Shown here piece after piece: positions 7,586 through 15,719 of a stretch of 64,000 nt of DNA. The translations under genes were made by a program, and so were the position numbers. The notes below the pieces were generated by a model that saw only the letters and a list, made by a program, of their open reading frames with translations, made no database searches and had not been told where the DNA came from. Every line of letters starts with the position of its first letter. Position 1 is the stretch's first letter. Source of the DNA: Motilimonas sp. E26 (GTDB lineage: Bacteria; Pseudomonadota; Gammaproteobacteria; Enterobacterales; CBDFNC01); assembly GCF_021278025.1 (NCBI RefSeq), contig NZ_JAIBHJ010000003.1, positions 1-64,000 on the forward strand, given 5' to 3'.

Positions 7586-8314
7586 ATGGAAAAAGTAGAT
7601 TGTATCGAATGTAGAGTTAAAATTTTACCAACAACCGCTCAAAAAACTGGTGGAAAATGTATGCCTTGTTTTAAAGGCAAGCGAAAAAATAGTTTTGCAA
7701 ATGTTCCCGATTCGCGACGAGTAGACACTCATTCATTTCTAGACAGCTTGTCTTTCGCCACTGGTGTACCTAGAAATTCACTTGGTTTAACGGAACCTTT
7801 AATCAGCGAATCACCAACGTATCTTTTGCCAAAAGGAACCTTTAATAAAATCAAGGGAGAAGAAGCTTTTCAAAGGTTATTAAAACAAAGCTCTGATCAC
7901 GCGAATACTCTATCCTTTACGCCTGATTATAATAAATCGCACACTAAAGAGTTACTTCAAGCTTTTGCTCTAGTTGATCTTATTTGTGAAGTTTCTAGTG
8001 GTGGCATTTACCAATATTTTTGTAGCGCATTTAATGTGGCAGATGCATTAATAGGGTTCAAGCGGGTTGCAAATGACGATAATTTCAAATTGTTTACTTA
8101 TGCTGTCGGTTGTGCAAAGCGAAAACGCAGCCTTCCAATATTTGATTATCGAGACACTCCTCAAATCAAAGAATGTAAGGCTAATAAGGATTTTAAAGAC
8201 TTAGACATTAATGGTGATTTTAATGAATTAGAGAGGTTTATTGAAAATGAACTTCCAGTCATGCTCGGAAATGATTTACATGAAAATAAATTACGTTACC
8301 AAGAAGGCTATTAA
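7586..8314 (+). CDS. Zinc-ribbon protein with a DMP19-like (DUF4375) domain
   Basis: 242 residues. The N-terminus has C-I-E-C, then I-L-P-T-T-A-Q-K-T-G-G-K, then C-M-P-C (residues 7-28), a small zinc ribbon seen on SMI1- and DUF4375-type proteins. The region around residues 130-165 (S-S-G-G-I-Y-Q-Y-F-C-S-A-F followed by A-D-A-L-I-G-F) fits the DMP19-like core, a fold often found in immunity or DNA-mimic-type proteins. No signal peptide or membrane segment. It stands alone beside the T6SS-like locus. Cytosolic immunity or defence accessory is possible but only inference. Confidence 0.65.
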   Translation: MEKVDCIECRVKILPTTAQKTGGKCMPCFKGKRKNSFANVPDSRRVDTHSFLDSLSFATGVPRNSLGLTEPLISESPTYLLPKGTFNKIKGEEAFQRLLKQSSDHANTLSFTPDYNKSHTKELLQAFALVDLICEVSSGGIYQYFCSAFNVADALIGFKRVANDDNFKLFTYAVGCAKRKRSLPIFDYRDTPQIKECKANKDFKDLDINGDFNELERFIENELPVMLGNDLHENKLRYQEGY

Positions 8315-8429
8315 GGTGATTGAATAAATATTGCAAAACAGTAGTTTATAGCTTGTCTTACTACAGGTTGTAACCCAATCTTTTGTTCTGTGGCGCGGCG
8401 TAATGCCATAACAATAGAGGAGAGTAAAG

Positions 8430-8807
8430 ATGAAAGTTAAAAGGTTATTAACGAATATCTGCACTGAAAATTTGTCAGCATCAAAGGCATTTTATACCTC
8501 GTTGTTTGACTTTTCGATAGATTATGACAGTGATTGGTTTGTTCATTTAATCTCACAAGGGGGAGAATTAGAAGTTGGATTAATATCGCAAGAAAGTGAT
8601 GTTGTTCCCAAAAGTGTTGGCTGCAAGCCTAGCGGGATCTATCTTACAATTGTTGTTGAATCTGTGACCGTTGTTTACGAAAAGGCTTGTCAGTTAAATG
8701 TTCGAGTTGAACAACCACCTAAATCTACACCTTACGGACAAAAAAGAATGTTAATTTTGTCACCAGAAGGAGTAACCATCGACGTATCATCGCCAGATAG
8801 TGCATAA
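8430..8807 (+). CDS. VOC-superfamily (glyoxalase/bleomycin-resistance fold) protein
   Basis: 125 residues with the usual opening of a VOC domain (N-I-C-T-E-N-L-S-A-S-K-A-F-Y-T-S-L-F-D-F) and ending (G-Q-K-R-M-L-I-L-S-P-E-G-V-T-I-D-V). AGAGGAGAG upstream supports ATG 8430. Such single-domain proteins bind a metal and small substrates or antibiotics. The expected ligand positions are incomplete here, so no substrate can be named. It lies among unrelated small accessory genes with separate intergenic regions. Confidence 0.75.
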   Translation: MKVKRLLTNICTENLSASKAFYTSLFDFSIDYDSDWFVHLISQGGELEVGLISQESDVVPKSVGCKPSGIYLTIVVESVTVVYEKACQLNVRVEQPPKSTPYGQKRMLILSPEGVTIDVSSPDSA

Positions 8808-8920
8808 CAAAATACTCCAGCCGCCAACGTAGCTTTTGCAGTATATTGCAAAAACGACCCACATTGCTTTGCAGCAGATTGGGACGCTAATTGTGTTGGG
8901 GTAAGTCTGAGGAAACTATC

Positions 8921-9412
8921 GTGTTAGGGAAAAATATAAATGCTTGCATACCGGCCTATAAAAAGGCATTAGCTAGTGGTGAAATCCAGAAAACGTATCA
9001 AAGCCTCGTGGGAATAGTTCAAACCTTAAGGAGTGAGTTTCATAAAACCTATAAAGGTGAATTTTCAATTGCGAATGTACTCCATGGTTATATCGATTTT
9101 ACTTACTTTTATTTGCAAAATGATTATCTTAAAAAGAACAAGCTTAAACTGGCTCTCGTACTTAATCATCAAAAGGTCTGCTTTGAAATTTGGCTGCTGG
9201 GGCAAACAAAGGATGTTCAAAAAGGTTACTGGGAGAAGTTGAAGGGGGTGCAATGGCTGAACGAAGAGTCAATGCCAGAATGGTCAATTTTTGAAATTGT
9301 AATGCTTGCTGATCCTGATTTCGAAAATCCTGAGAAACTATCAGAGTCTATTCACGGTTTATTTAGAGCTCTGTCAAAGGAGATTTTTGACACGCTAAAA
9401 GCATACGAGTAG
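8921..9412 (+). CDS. DUF7000-family protein
   Basis: 163 residues from GTG 8921, preceded by CTGAGGAA at good spacing; a TTG at 8891 in the same frame has no ribosome site. Conserved features are Y-K-K-A-L-A-S-G-E-I-Q-K-T-Y, V-Q-T-L-R-S-E-F, Y-I-D-F-T-Y-F-Y and V-C-F-E-I-W-L-L-G, followed by a Trp-rich segment. The family, recognised from memory, has no established function. Soluble and cytosolic. Third of three unlinked-looking accessory genes. Confidence 0.65.
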   Translation: MLGKNINACIPAYKKALASGEIQKTYQSLVGIVQTLRSEFHKTYKGEFSIANVLHGYIDFTYFYLQNDYLKKNKLKLALVLNHQKVCFEIWLLGQTKDVQKGYWEKLKGVQWLNEESMPEWSIFEIVMLADPDFENPEKLSESIHGLFRALSKEIFDTLKAYE

Positions 9413-9518
9413 TAGCATATAACCAAGCAATCACGGTATTGTTGTTATAGCTGATATAGCTGCAATGGTCGCAGGGGCAATTTTGTTCTCGCAAAGTAGG
9501 TTGAAAAATAGGCCAATG

Positions 9519-9557
9519 GGTAGCCGAAGGTCTCTAACCTCCAGCTTCCACGCTACC
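9519..9557. terminator. Inverted repeat between convergent genes
   Basis: GGTAGC (9519-9524) pairs with GCTACC (9552-9557), and AGGT with ACCT pairs inside. The only T-run is a short TTT on the plus side. It may end the DUF7000 transcript and lies between that gene and trhP. Confidence 0.35.
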
Positions 9558-9573
9558 TTTAATGGTCAATCCG

Positions 9574-10953
9574 TTAAGCTGACTTAGCTTGATGCGGGTT
9601 GCGGGTATCTGCATCTTCAGGCAAATTTCTCATCAGTAATGCAAATTCTAGCTCGATATCACTTGGTAATGGAATGTAAACAATATGGCCTGAGCCTTTG
9701 GCGTCATCAATGGCTTCTCCTTTGCGGTTTTGCATTTGTTCTAACGTGAAAGTGATATTGCCTTTGGGCGTCATTAATTCCATGCTGTCACCCAACAAAA
9801 ACTTATTTTTCACGGTCACTTCAACTAAGCCTGTTTCGGCATGGCGGCCAGTGATTTCACCGACAAATTGTTGATGGGTACTAACAGAGTAGCCATAGTC
9901 GTAGTTTTGATATTCGCTGTGGTTATGGCGGCGTAAGAAGCCTTCAGTGTAACCGCGGTGAGCCAAGCTTTCTAAGGTGCCTTTCAAGTTTTGATCAAAC
10001 GGGCGACCCGCTACGGCATCATCAATGGCTTGCTTATAAATTTGCGCGGTGCGGGCGCAGTAATAGAAACTTTTAGTGCGACCTTCTATTTTTAATGAGT
10101 GCACGCCCATTTGCGTTAAACGCTCAACATGCTCAATGGCGCGTAAATCTTTTGAATTCATAATGTATGTGCCGTGTTCATCTTCAAACGCTGGCATGTA
10201 TTCACCTGGACGGCCTTGCTCTTGTAGCAGCACGACTTGATCCGTTGGCTGACCTTCCCCTAATGTTGGCGCGACTTTTTCTGGTGTGTAGATTTCTGGT
10301 TGTACCGCGACAATATCGCCTACTTCGTTTTCTTTGGCTTCATGAGTGTCGTATTTCCAGCGGCAAGAATTGGTGCAGGTGCCTTGGTTAGGATCGCGTT
10401 TGTTGATGTAGCCAGAGAGCAGGCAGCGCCCTGAATAAGCCATGCACAATGCGCCATGCACAAACACTTCAAGCTCCATTTCTGGTGCGTGCTCGCGGAT
10501 ATCTTCAATTTCTTCTAGGGATAACTCACGTGACAGAATAACGCGTTCAACCCCTTGTTGCTGCCAAAATTTCACCGTTGCCCAGTTAACCGCATTGGCT
10601 TGCACCGATAGGTGAATAGGCATTTGCGGAAAGTGTTCACGTACCATCATGATAAGGCCGGGATCAGACATAATTAACGCATCAGGCCCCATATCAACCA
10701 CTGGCTTCATATCACGAATAAAGGTTTTTAACTTTGAGTTGTGGGGCTGAATATTACACACCACATAAAACTTCTTACCTAAGGCGTGGGCTTCATTAAT
10801 GCCTATTTGAAGGTTTTCATGATTAAATTCGTTGTTACGTACACGTAGTGAGTAACGTGGCTGACCCGCGTAAACGGCGTCTGCGCCATAAGCAAAGGCG
10901 TAACGCATGTTTTTTAGGGTACCAGCAGGGGAAAGCAGTTCAGGTTTAAACAT
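9574..10953 (-). CDS. trhP: tRNA 5-hydroxyuridine synthesis protein TrhP (YegQ), peptidase U32 family
   Basis: 459 residues, close to the 453 of E. coli. TrhP introduces 5-hydroxyuridine at position 34 of tRNAs in a prephenate-dependent reaction. The U32 opening P-E-L-L-S-P-A-G and the signature E-V-F-V-H-G-A-L-C-M-A-Y-S-G-R-C are present. Cys170, Cys177, Cys193 and Cys197 (C...C...G-T-C-T-N-S-C) are the probable Fe-S ligands. The insert at about 210-260 and the C-terminal beta domain are intact. Monocistronic on the minus strand, with an FNR-type palindrome about 130 bases upstream of the start. Confidence 0.9.
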   Translation of the reverse strand: MFKPELLSPAGTLKNMRYAFAYGADAVYAGQPRYSLRVRNNEFNHENLQIGINEAHALGKKFYVVCNIQPHNSKLKTFIRDMKPVVDMGPDALIMSDPGLIMMVREHFPQMPIHLSVQANAVNWATVKFWQQQGVERVILSRELSLEEIEDIREHAPEMELEVFVHGALCMAYSGRCLLSGYINKRDPNQGTCTNSCRWKYDTHEAKENEVGDIVAVQPEIYTPEKVAPTLGEGQPTDQVVLLQEQGRPGEYMPAFEDEHGTYIMNSKDLRAIEHVERLTQMGVHSLKIEGRTKSFYYCARTAQIYKQAIDDAVAGRPFDQNLKGTLESLAHRGYTEGFLRRHNHSEYQNYDYGYSVSTHQQFVGEITGRHAETGLVEVTVKNKFLLGDSMELMTPKGNITFTLEQMQNRKGEAIDDAKGSGHIVYIPLPSDIELEFALLMRNLPEDADTRNPHQAKSA

Positions 10954-11210
10954 TATTAATCTCTCTTGTCTGATCTCAAGTCAGGCTAAACCACCACATG
11001 GTTTAGGGGGCGCAAATGTTACTGGTAATTTATTAACGAAGTAAGCCGCTTTGCTAGCGAGAGAGAGAAATCTAATCAGACATTGATTTAGATCAATTTC
11101 GTTTTAAGTGCTGTTGGCTATAGGTTTATCAATAGAGAGGAGTACTGTTAAGAGTGAAGCTAATTGTTAATTTAGTTGTCGTGTTTAGATGGGCATGGTG
11201 TGTTGATAGT
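10954..11210. other. Upstream region of trhP
   Basis: This non-coding stretch separates trhP from the symporter terminator. Apart from the FNR-type palindrome (listed separately) it has a small stem (AACCACCACATGGTT, 10988-11002) and no gene that I can support. Confidence 0.5.
11083..11096. promoter_or_regulatory. FNR/EtrA-type binding site upstream of trhP
   Basis: TTGATTTAGATCAA is a perfect match to TTGAT-N4-ATCAA. It lies 130 bases upstream of the trhP start. The symporter gene is transcribed towards it and ends at 11267, so trhP is the likely target. Oxygen-responsive control is inference from the consensus. Confidence 0.6.
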
Positions 11211-11234
11211 AAAACGCCGCAAGTCAATGCGGCG
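11211..11234 (-). terminator. Rho-independent terminator of the Na/Pi symporter gene
   Basis: Read on the minus strand, CGCCGCA and TGCGGCG form a seven-pair stem with a six-base loop, followed by TTTTACT. Confidence 0.85.
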
Positions 11235-11266
11235 TGAGTTAATGCAAGTCGTTAAAACTGGGCTAA

Positions 11267-12406
11267 TTAGCGAACCGCCACTAACATTAAGCCGGGGATA
11301 ACAAAGAAAGTGCCGACGACGTAACTAAAGGCCAGTAGTTTGTTTTGAGAGCCTACCTCTGCAAGGCGCTCTGCCGCCTTAATGGGTAAGTCGCGTAAAA
11401 ATGGCAAGCCATAAATCAAGGCCACAGCTAACAAGTTAAACAAAAAGTGTACTAAAGCAATGGTTAATGCTACCTCGGCGGCACTGCCCGTAATCGCTGT
11501 TGCGGCCAGTAATGCGGTAATGGTGGTACCAATGTTTGCACCTAAGGTAAATGGGTAAATTTGCTTGGTTGTAAACATACCTGAACCCGCTAATGGGATC
11601 ATCAAACTGGTGGTGGTAGATGAAGATTGCACCATTACAGTGACCAATGCGCCAGAGCAAATTCCCGTTACAGGGCCTTTACCTATGGCACTGTGCAGCA
11701 CGTTCTTCGCTCGACCAACCAGTACTCGCTTAAGCACTTTACCTAAGTAAGTCACGGCAAACAGAATAATAACGATGCCGGTGATAACCATGGCGATACC
11801 CGTCCAGTTACTCGGTAAAAATGCCCAAACATCCTTGACCAGACCTACTGCAGGTTTAGTTAAAGGCTTCATAAAATCAAGGCCTTTCATTGATACATCT
11901 GAGCTTCCAACGAGCAGGTGAGCCGCTGCGGCAGCCAACTTTTCTAACAAGCCAAACATTAGCTCAAGGGGTAAGAAAATAGCGACTGCTAGTAGGTTAA
12001 AAAAGTCATGTACTGTCGCAGCACTAAAAGCGCGCTTAAAGTCTTCTTTTTGGCGGACGTGACCAATGGAAACGATGGTGTTGGTAATGGTGGTTCCCAT
12101 GTTGGCACCCATCACCATAGGAATAGCGATAGAGATAGGAAGACCGCCCGCCACTAAGCCGACAATAACAGCGGTGACAGTAGAGGAAGATTGTACTAAA
12201 GCAGTGGCTAAGGTACCGAGTATTAACGCTATAAATGGATTACTGGCAAATTGAAATATTTGCTCTGCGCCACTGGCTCCGCCTGAAACAATTTTGAAGC
12301 CACTGCCCACAGTGCTTACGGCCACTAACATGGCATAGACCAGTACAACAACTGCAAGCCAATTTAAGATGTTTTGTGTGACTTGCTTTCCCTGATTCAT
12401 ATTCAT
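11267..12406 (-). CDS. nptA: Sodium-dependent phosphate symporter, NptA/SLC34 family
   Basis: About 379 residues, the usual size of bacterial NptA. The two inverted halves each carry the diagnostic Q-S-S-S motif: V-Q-S-S-S-T-V-T-A near residue 72 and V-Q-S-S-S-T-T-T-S near residue 250. Each is followed by a glycine-rich re-entrant region (G-A-N-M-G-T-T-I-T-N, G-A-N-I-G-T-T-I-T). Eight or more membrane segments are evident. I prefer ATG 12406, with AGGA nine bases upstream; a GTG at 12424 is in frame. It takes up inorganic phosphate with Na+ and sits beside ppk and pst. Confidence 0.88.
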   Translation of the reverse strand: MNMNQGKQVTQNILNWLAVVVLVYAMLVAVSTVGSGFKIVSGGASGAEQIFQFASNPFIALILGTLATALVQSSSTVTAVIVGLVAGGLPISIAIPMVMGANMGTTITNTIVSIGHVRQKEDFKRAFSAATVHDFFNLLAVAIFLPLELMFGLLEKLAAAAAHLLVGSSDVSMKGLDFMKPLTKPAVGLVKDVWAFLPSNWTGIAMVITGIVIILFAVTYLGKVLKRVLVGRAKNVLHSAIGKGPVTGICSGALVTVMVQSSSTTTSLMIPLAGSGMFTTKQIYPFTLGANIGTTITALLAATAITGSAAEVALTIALVHFLFNLLAVALIYGLPFLRDLPIKAAERLAEVGSQNKLLAFSYVVGTFFVIPGLMLVAVR

Positions 12407-12424
12407 TTTTTTGCTTCCTATCAC

Positions 12425-13079
12425 AACCTATTGGGTGATATTTCAGTTTTTCGACGAGCGGATTTAAGCAGAGAAATGTGACAGAAATATTTCAATGTGA
12501 TCGCACTCCGTTTTTGAACGGGCGTCATTTTGAAGGTATTTGCTGAAAATTAACAGCATATTTGATCTAAAACAGTTATGAACTAGTTTCGTCGATTGCT
12601 TAATATACTGCTAAACATTGATTTTAAAGTTTATAAAATTAATTTTAATGGTTTTTGCAAACTTAAATTTTGATGCGTATAGATAAAGAAAAATAGCTAA
12701 AAAATAGAGGAAGTTAAAAAATCATCCTAAGAAAACAAAAGGTTAGTTAAAACTTTTGATGAAAAGGAAATAATTAGCAATAAACTATCGGATCCGGTGC
12801 TTTTATTTCTAGCAACTTTAGTTTCACTTGCCTTGTTTTCATGGTTTGTTTCCTGGGTTCGTTTTTACCGATATGGTGCTTCGGACAAAACAAGTTATTT
12901 AAATCGAAATAGGCTATGTAAAGTTGGCGACTTGGTGTAGATATTGTTATTGCGTTTGCTACTATTGAGCTCGATTTTCATCTGTTGAGGACCTTTAGTT
13001 TTTCTACTTTACGTCTTAAATAGGGAAAAACAATGGCCTGACTGTGTTTATTTTATGGCTGGCTGGAACTCAAATGCGA
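12425..13079. other. Long intergenic region between nptA and ppk
   Basis: About 650 AT-rich bases. The first 150 would hold the nptA promoter (minus strand). In the middle is one possible small membrane ORF at 12797-12940 (listed separately). I see no repeat copy, RNA gene or Pho box here. Confidence 0.4.
12797..12940 (+). CDS. Possible small membrane protein (47 residues)
   Basis: From GTG 12797 the frame reads L-L-F-L-A-T-L-V-S-L-A-L-F-S-W-F, then a basic tail with R-F-Y-R-Y-G. That is one hydrophobic helix followed by positive charges, a credible topology. There is no ATG, the ribosome site is poor, and the frame stays open upstream to about 12730. It may be a decayed gene or chance. Confidence 0.2.
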   Translation: MLLFLATLVSLALFSWFVSWVRFYRYGASDKTSYLNRNRLCKVGDLV

Positions 13080-13114
13080 AAAAGTAAGAGGGCTTGAGTG
13101 ACACTCAAGCCCTC
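13080..13114 (-). terminator. Rho-independent terminator of ppk
   Basis: On the minus strand GAGGGCTTGAG pairs perfectly with CTCAAGCCCTC over 11 bases with a five-base loop, followed by TTACTTTTT. It begins a few bases after the ppk stop. Confidence 0.9.
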
Positions 13115-13119
13115 AAAAC

Positions 13120-15303
13120 TTATGCTTGTTCAAGTTGCTTTGATTGAGTGTTAATCGCAACGCTTTGCGGGTTAACTTCTATTCCTGACTCTTCTGGCTC
13201 AGCAATCTGTGCTTGCAAGGTTTGTTCTTCTTGGTATGCTTGCACTAGGTGCTGTTCACGTCTTTTCAAGTATTCATAAGTACTTATTTGAGAACGTATT
13301 TTACGGCGGTTACCGCGTTGTACATACTCATTGCTTTGCTCTTTATCAATAACGCGAGCTTTAGTGGTGTCCTTAAATTGTAACTCGATACTGTGCTTGA
13401 TCATGGCTTTGAGTTCAGGGTCATAGATAGGGCAGCCCACCTCGATGCGGTTATCAATATTACGTGTCATCCAATCAGCAGAAGAGATATATATTTTTTC
13501 ATCACCATTATTGTGAAAAATAAACGCTCGAGGGTGCTCTAAAAAGCGGTCGACAATACTAATTACTTCAATGTTTTCACTAATGCCTGCCACGCCTGGT
13601 ACCAAGGCACACATACCACGAATGATCATGCGAATGTTAACCCCTGCACTGCTGGCAGCATAAAGGCGGTTAACCACCCCTTTGTCGACTAAGTTATTTA
13701 CCTTAACCGTAATTGCTGCCGGCTTGTTTTGTTTCGCACTCGCTATTTCTGCATCTATCATGCGGTAAAGGTAGCGTCGACAGTTGATTGGCGACACTAA
13801 TAAATGATTAAACTTAGTACGACGATACGGATGCTCAATGAAGTCGAATACGCCCTCTACTTCTTGTGCTAACTCTTGATTCTTAGTGAGTAGGGCGAAG
13901 TCAGTGTAAATTTGTGCGGTTTTTTCGTTAAAGTTACCTGTGCCTAAATGAGCATACTTTACCCACTGCTCGTCTTCTAAACGAGTAATAAGACAAAGCT
14001 TTGAGTGGATCTTTAAAGTAGGAACACCAAACACCACTTTCACGCCCGCTTGGGTTAAGCGTTTTGACCATTTGATGTTGGCCGCCTCATCAAAGCGCGC
14101 TTGAAGTTCTATTACGACGGTTACTTTTTTACCGTTGTTAACGGCGTCAATCAGTGAGCTCACGACGCGTGATTTTTTTGCCACACGATAGAGGTTGATC
14201 TTTATGGTACTGACTTTTGGATCGAGTGCGGCTTGGCGGATCAGTTCCGTCACGTAGCGGAACTTATGAAACGGATAGTAGAGTAGAATGTCTCGTTCGG
14301 AAATAGCGTCAAAAACCGTATCGCATTTTTCTATTTGATGACAAGAAAGTGCCGGTAAACTTGGGTTTTCAAGGTAAGCTCGGCCGACATTTGGAAAGCC
14401 AATAAAATCTTTAAAGTTATGGTAACGGCCGCCAGGTATGACACTATCATGAGAGGATATGTGTAATTTATCTTTAATAAAATCAACCATGTGTAGAGGC
14501 ATTTCGCGGTCATAAACAAATCGTAACGGTTCATTTGTTAAACGCTGTTTTAAACCTTCCGACATTTGCTCTAACAAACCATGCTCTACCATACCCTGCA
14601 TATTATATTCAGCATCGCGGGTCATTTTGATTGAGTAAGAGTTGAGGCTATCAAACTCGTAAAAACCTTTAAATAAGTCTTCAATGCAAAAGCGGATAAT
14701 GTTATCGAGCAGAATGAGTGATTTTTTACGCTTAGTTTGTTCACTCGGTAATTGGATAAAGCGTGGTAAATCATTAGTTGGCACTTCAACTAATGAATAC
14801 TTGGTATCATCGCCTTTACGAATCTCAATCGCGAGATAAGTGTATTCATCTTTAAGGAAATCTACTAAGTCGATGCTTTTGGTTAACTCTATAGGGGCTA
14901 GGTGGCGCAGTAATTTGTCTTTGAAATAGCTTCTTATCCAGCTTTGTTGATTTTCCGAAAGCTGGCTCTCGCTGACTAAAAAGATATTGTGTCGAGCTAA
15001 TGCCAAAATTAAGTCTTTATAAGTATTATCAAAATCTTGTTGCAGCTTGAGAACTTTGTTTTGAATCTTTGTGAGTAGATGCTTCGCTCCTTCGTCACCG
15101 CCTTGTGCTTCATTAATGATGATGCGGCGCTTGACATCGGCCACTCGCACCTTAAAAAACTCATCTAAATTGTTTGAAAAGATACCTAGAAAGCGAACTC
15201 TTTCAACGATAGGAACTGTTTTGTCCATGGCTTCTTGTAATACGCGCTCATTGAACGATAGCCAACTTAATTCCTTTTCTACAAACAGCTTATCCAAACT
15301 CAC
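13120..15303 (-). CDS. ppk1: Polyphosphate kinase PPK1
   Basis: 727 residues, a little longer than E. coli Ppk (688), with a Gln/Glu-rich tail. PPK1 polymerises the gamma-phosphate of ATP into polyphosphate at the inner membrane. The N-terminal domain begins [15 protein letters not shown], followed by the F-S-N-N-L-D-E-F-F region. The phospholipase-D-like catalytic half has I-H-S-K (His433) and [11 protein letters not shown] (His452), the two essential histidines. ATG 15303 gives the standard N-terminus. It is divergent from pstC across a 416-base region and ends at a strong terminator, so it is probably monocistronic and phosphate-controlled. Confidence 0.95.
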   Translation of the reverse strand: MSLDKLFVEKELSWLSFNERVLQEAMDKTVPIVERVRFLGIFSNNLDEFFKVRVADVKRRIIINEAQGGDEGAKHLLTKIQNKVLKLQQDFDNTYKDLILALARHNIFLVSESQLSENQQSWIRSYFKDKLLRHLAPIELTKSIDLVDFLKDEYTYLAIEIRKGDDTKYSLVEVPTNDLPRFIQLPSEQTKRKKSLILLDNIIRFCIEDLFKGFYEFDSLNSYSIKMTRDAEYNMQGMVEHGLLEQMSEGLKQRLTNEPLRFVYDREMPLHMVDFIKDKLHISSHDSVIPGGRYHNFKDFIGFPNVGRAYLENPSLPALSCHQIEKCDTVFDAISERDILLYYPFHKFRYVTELIRQAALDPKVSTIKINLYRVAKKSRVVSSLIDAVNNGKKVTVVIELQARFDEAANIKWSKRLTQAGVKVVFGVPTLKIHSKLCLITRLEDEQWVKYAHLGTGNFNEKTAQIYTDFALLTKNQELAQEVEGVFDFIEHPYRRTKFNHLLVSPINCRRYLYRMIDAEIASAKQNKPAAITVKVNNLVDKGVVNRLYAASSAGVNIRMIIRGMCALVPGVAGISENIEVISIVDRFLEHPRAFIFHNNGDEKIYISSADWMTRNIDNRIEVGCPIYDPELKAMIKHSIELQFKDTTKARVIDKEQSNEYVQRGNRRKIRSQISTYEYLKRREQHLVQAYQEEQTLQAQIAEPEESGIEVNPQSVAINTQSKQLEQA

Positions 15304-15415
15304 TCTCGACCCCCTGAAGCTAACAAACTTAATTAATCATCGTTATTATATTCAATCTACAGTTTTATTTGCTTGCGACTACTAGCACAAAATCCATTAC
15401 ATGGATGAATTTTTA

Positions 15416-15433
15416 ATGACAGAATAACGTATC
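15416..15433 (-). promoter_or_regulatory. Weak Pho box candidate facing ppk
   Basis: On the minus strand a perfect CTGTCAT follows GATACGT at the normal four-base spacing. Only one half matches the PhoB consensus, and no good -10 is at the expected distance. Offered because ppk is often PhoB-controlled. Confidence 0.3.
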
Positions 15434-15652
15434 TTAAGCATAGAACTAGAATGTGACACTTTTATTAATATTGTCATAAATATTTAATGTAAATTTGGCC
15501 TTTTAAATGACATAAAAATGTAACTTTATCCAGCTGTCGCCAATACTTGACACCTTATCAAGATAATTGATGTATTTGTCGGTAATTGATGTTTTTTACT
15601 CCTTTCCCATGTTTCTTCCGCTTTTATCGTTTTAGCTAAATCATTTCGTTCC

Positions 15653-15686
15653 ACGTAACAAAACTGTCATCATTGAGAAATATAAT
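15653..15686 (+). promoter_or_regulatory. Pho box and -10 of the pst operon
   Basis: ACGTAACAAAACTGTCAT (15653-15670) matches the 18-base PhoB consensus at about 14 positions, with the second half-site and spacer perfect. TATAAT (15681-15686) follows ten bases later, the spacing typical of PhoB-activated promoters in which the box replaces the -35. Confidence 0.75.
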
Positions 15687-15719
15687 GCCCACAGTTTAAA
15701 TACCATTCAGAGGATACCA

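Larger units (their letters stand above)
15304..15719. other. Divergent regulatory region ppk / pstC
   Basis: AT-rich control region shared by the two phosphate operons. It contains a good Pho box and -10 facing pstC, a weaker half-conserved box facing ppk, and a further TTGTCATAAAT half-site near 15471 on the plus strand. No coding frame is supported. Confidence 0.6.

Noticed and set aside
7586-9450. Integron gene-cassette array
   Set aside because: The three small unrelated genes look cassette-like, and short TAAC and GTTGGG motifs lie between them, but I could not find a convincing pair of attC sites with matching R and L boxes, nor an integrase.
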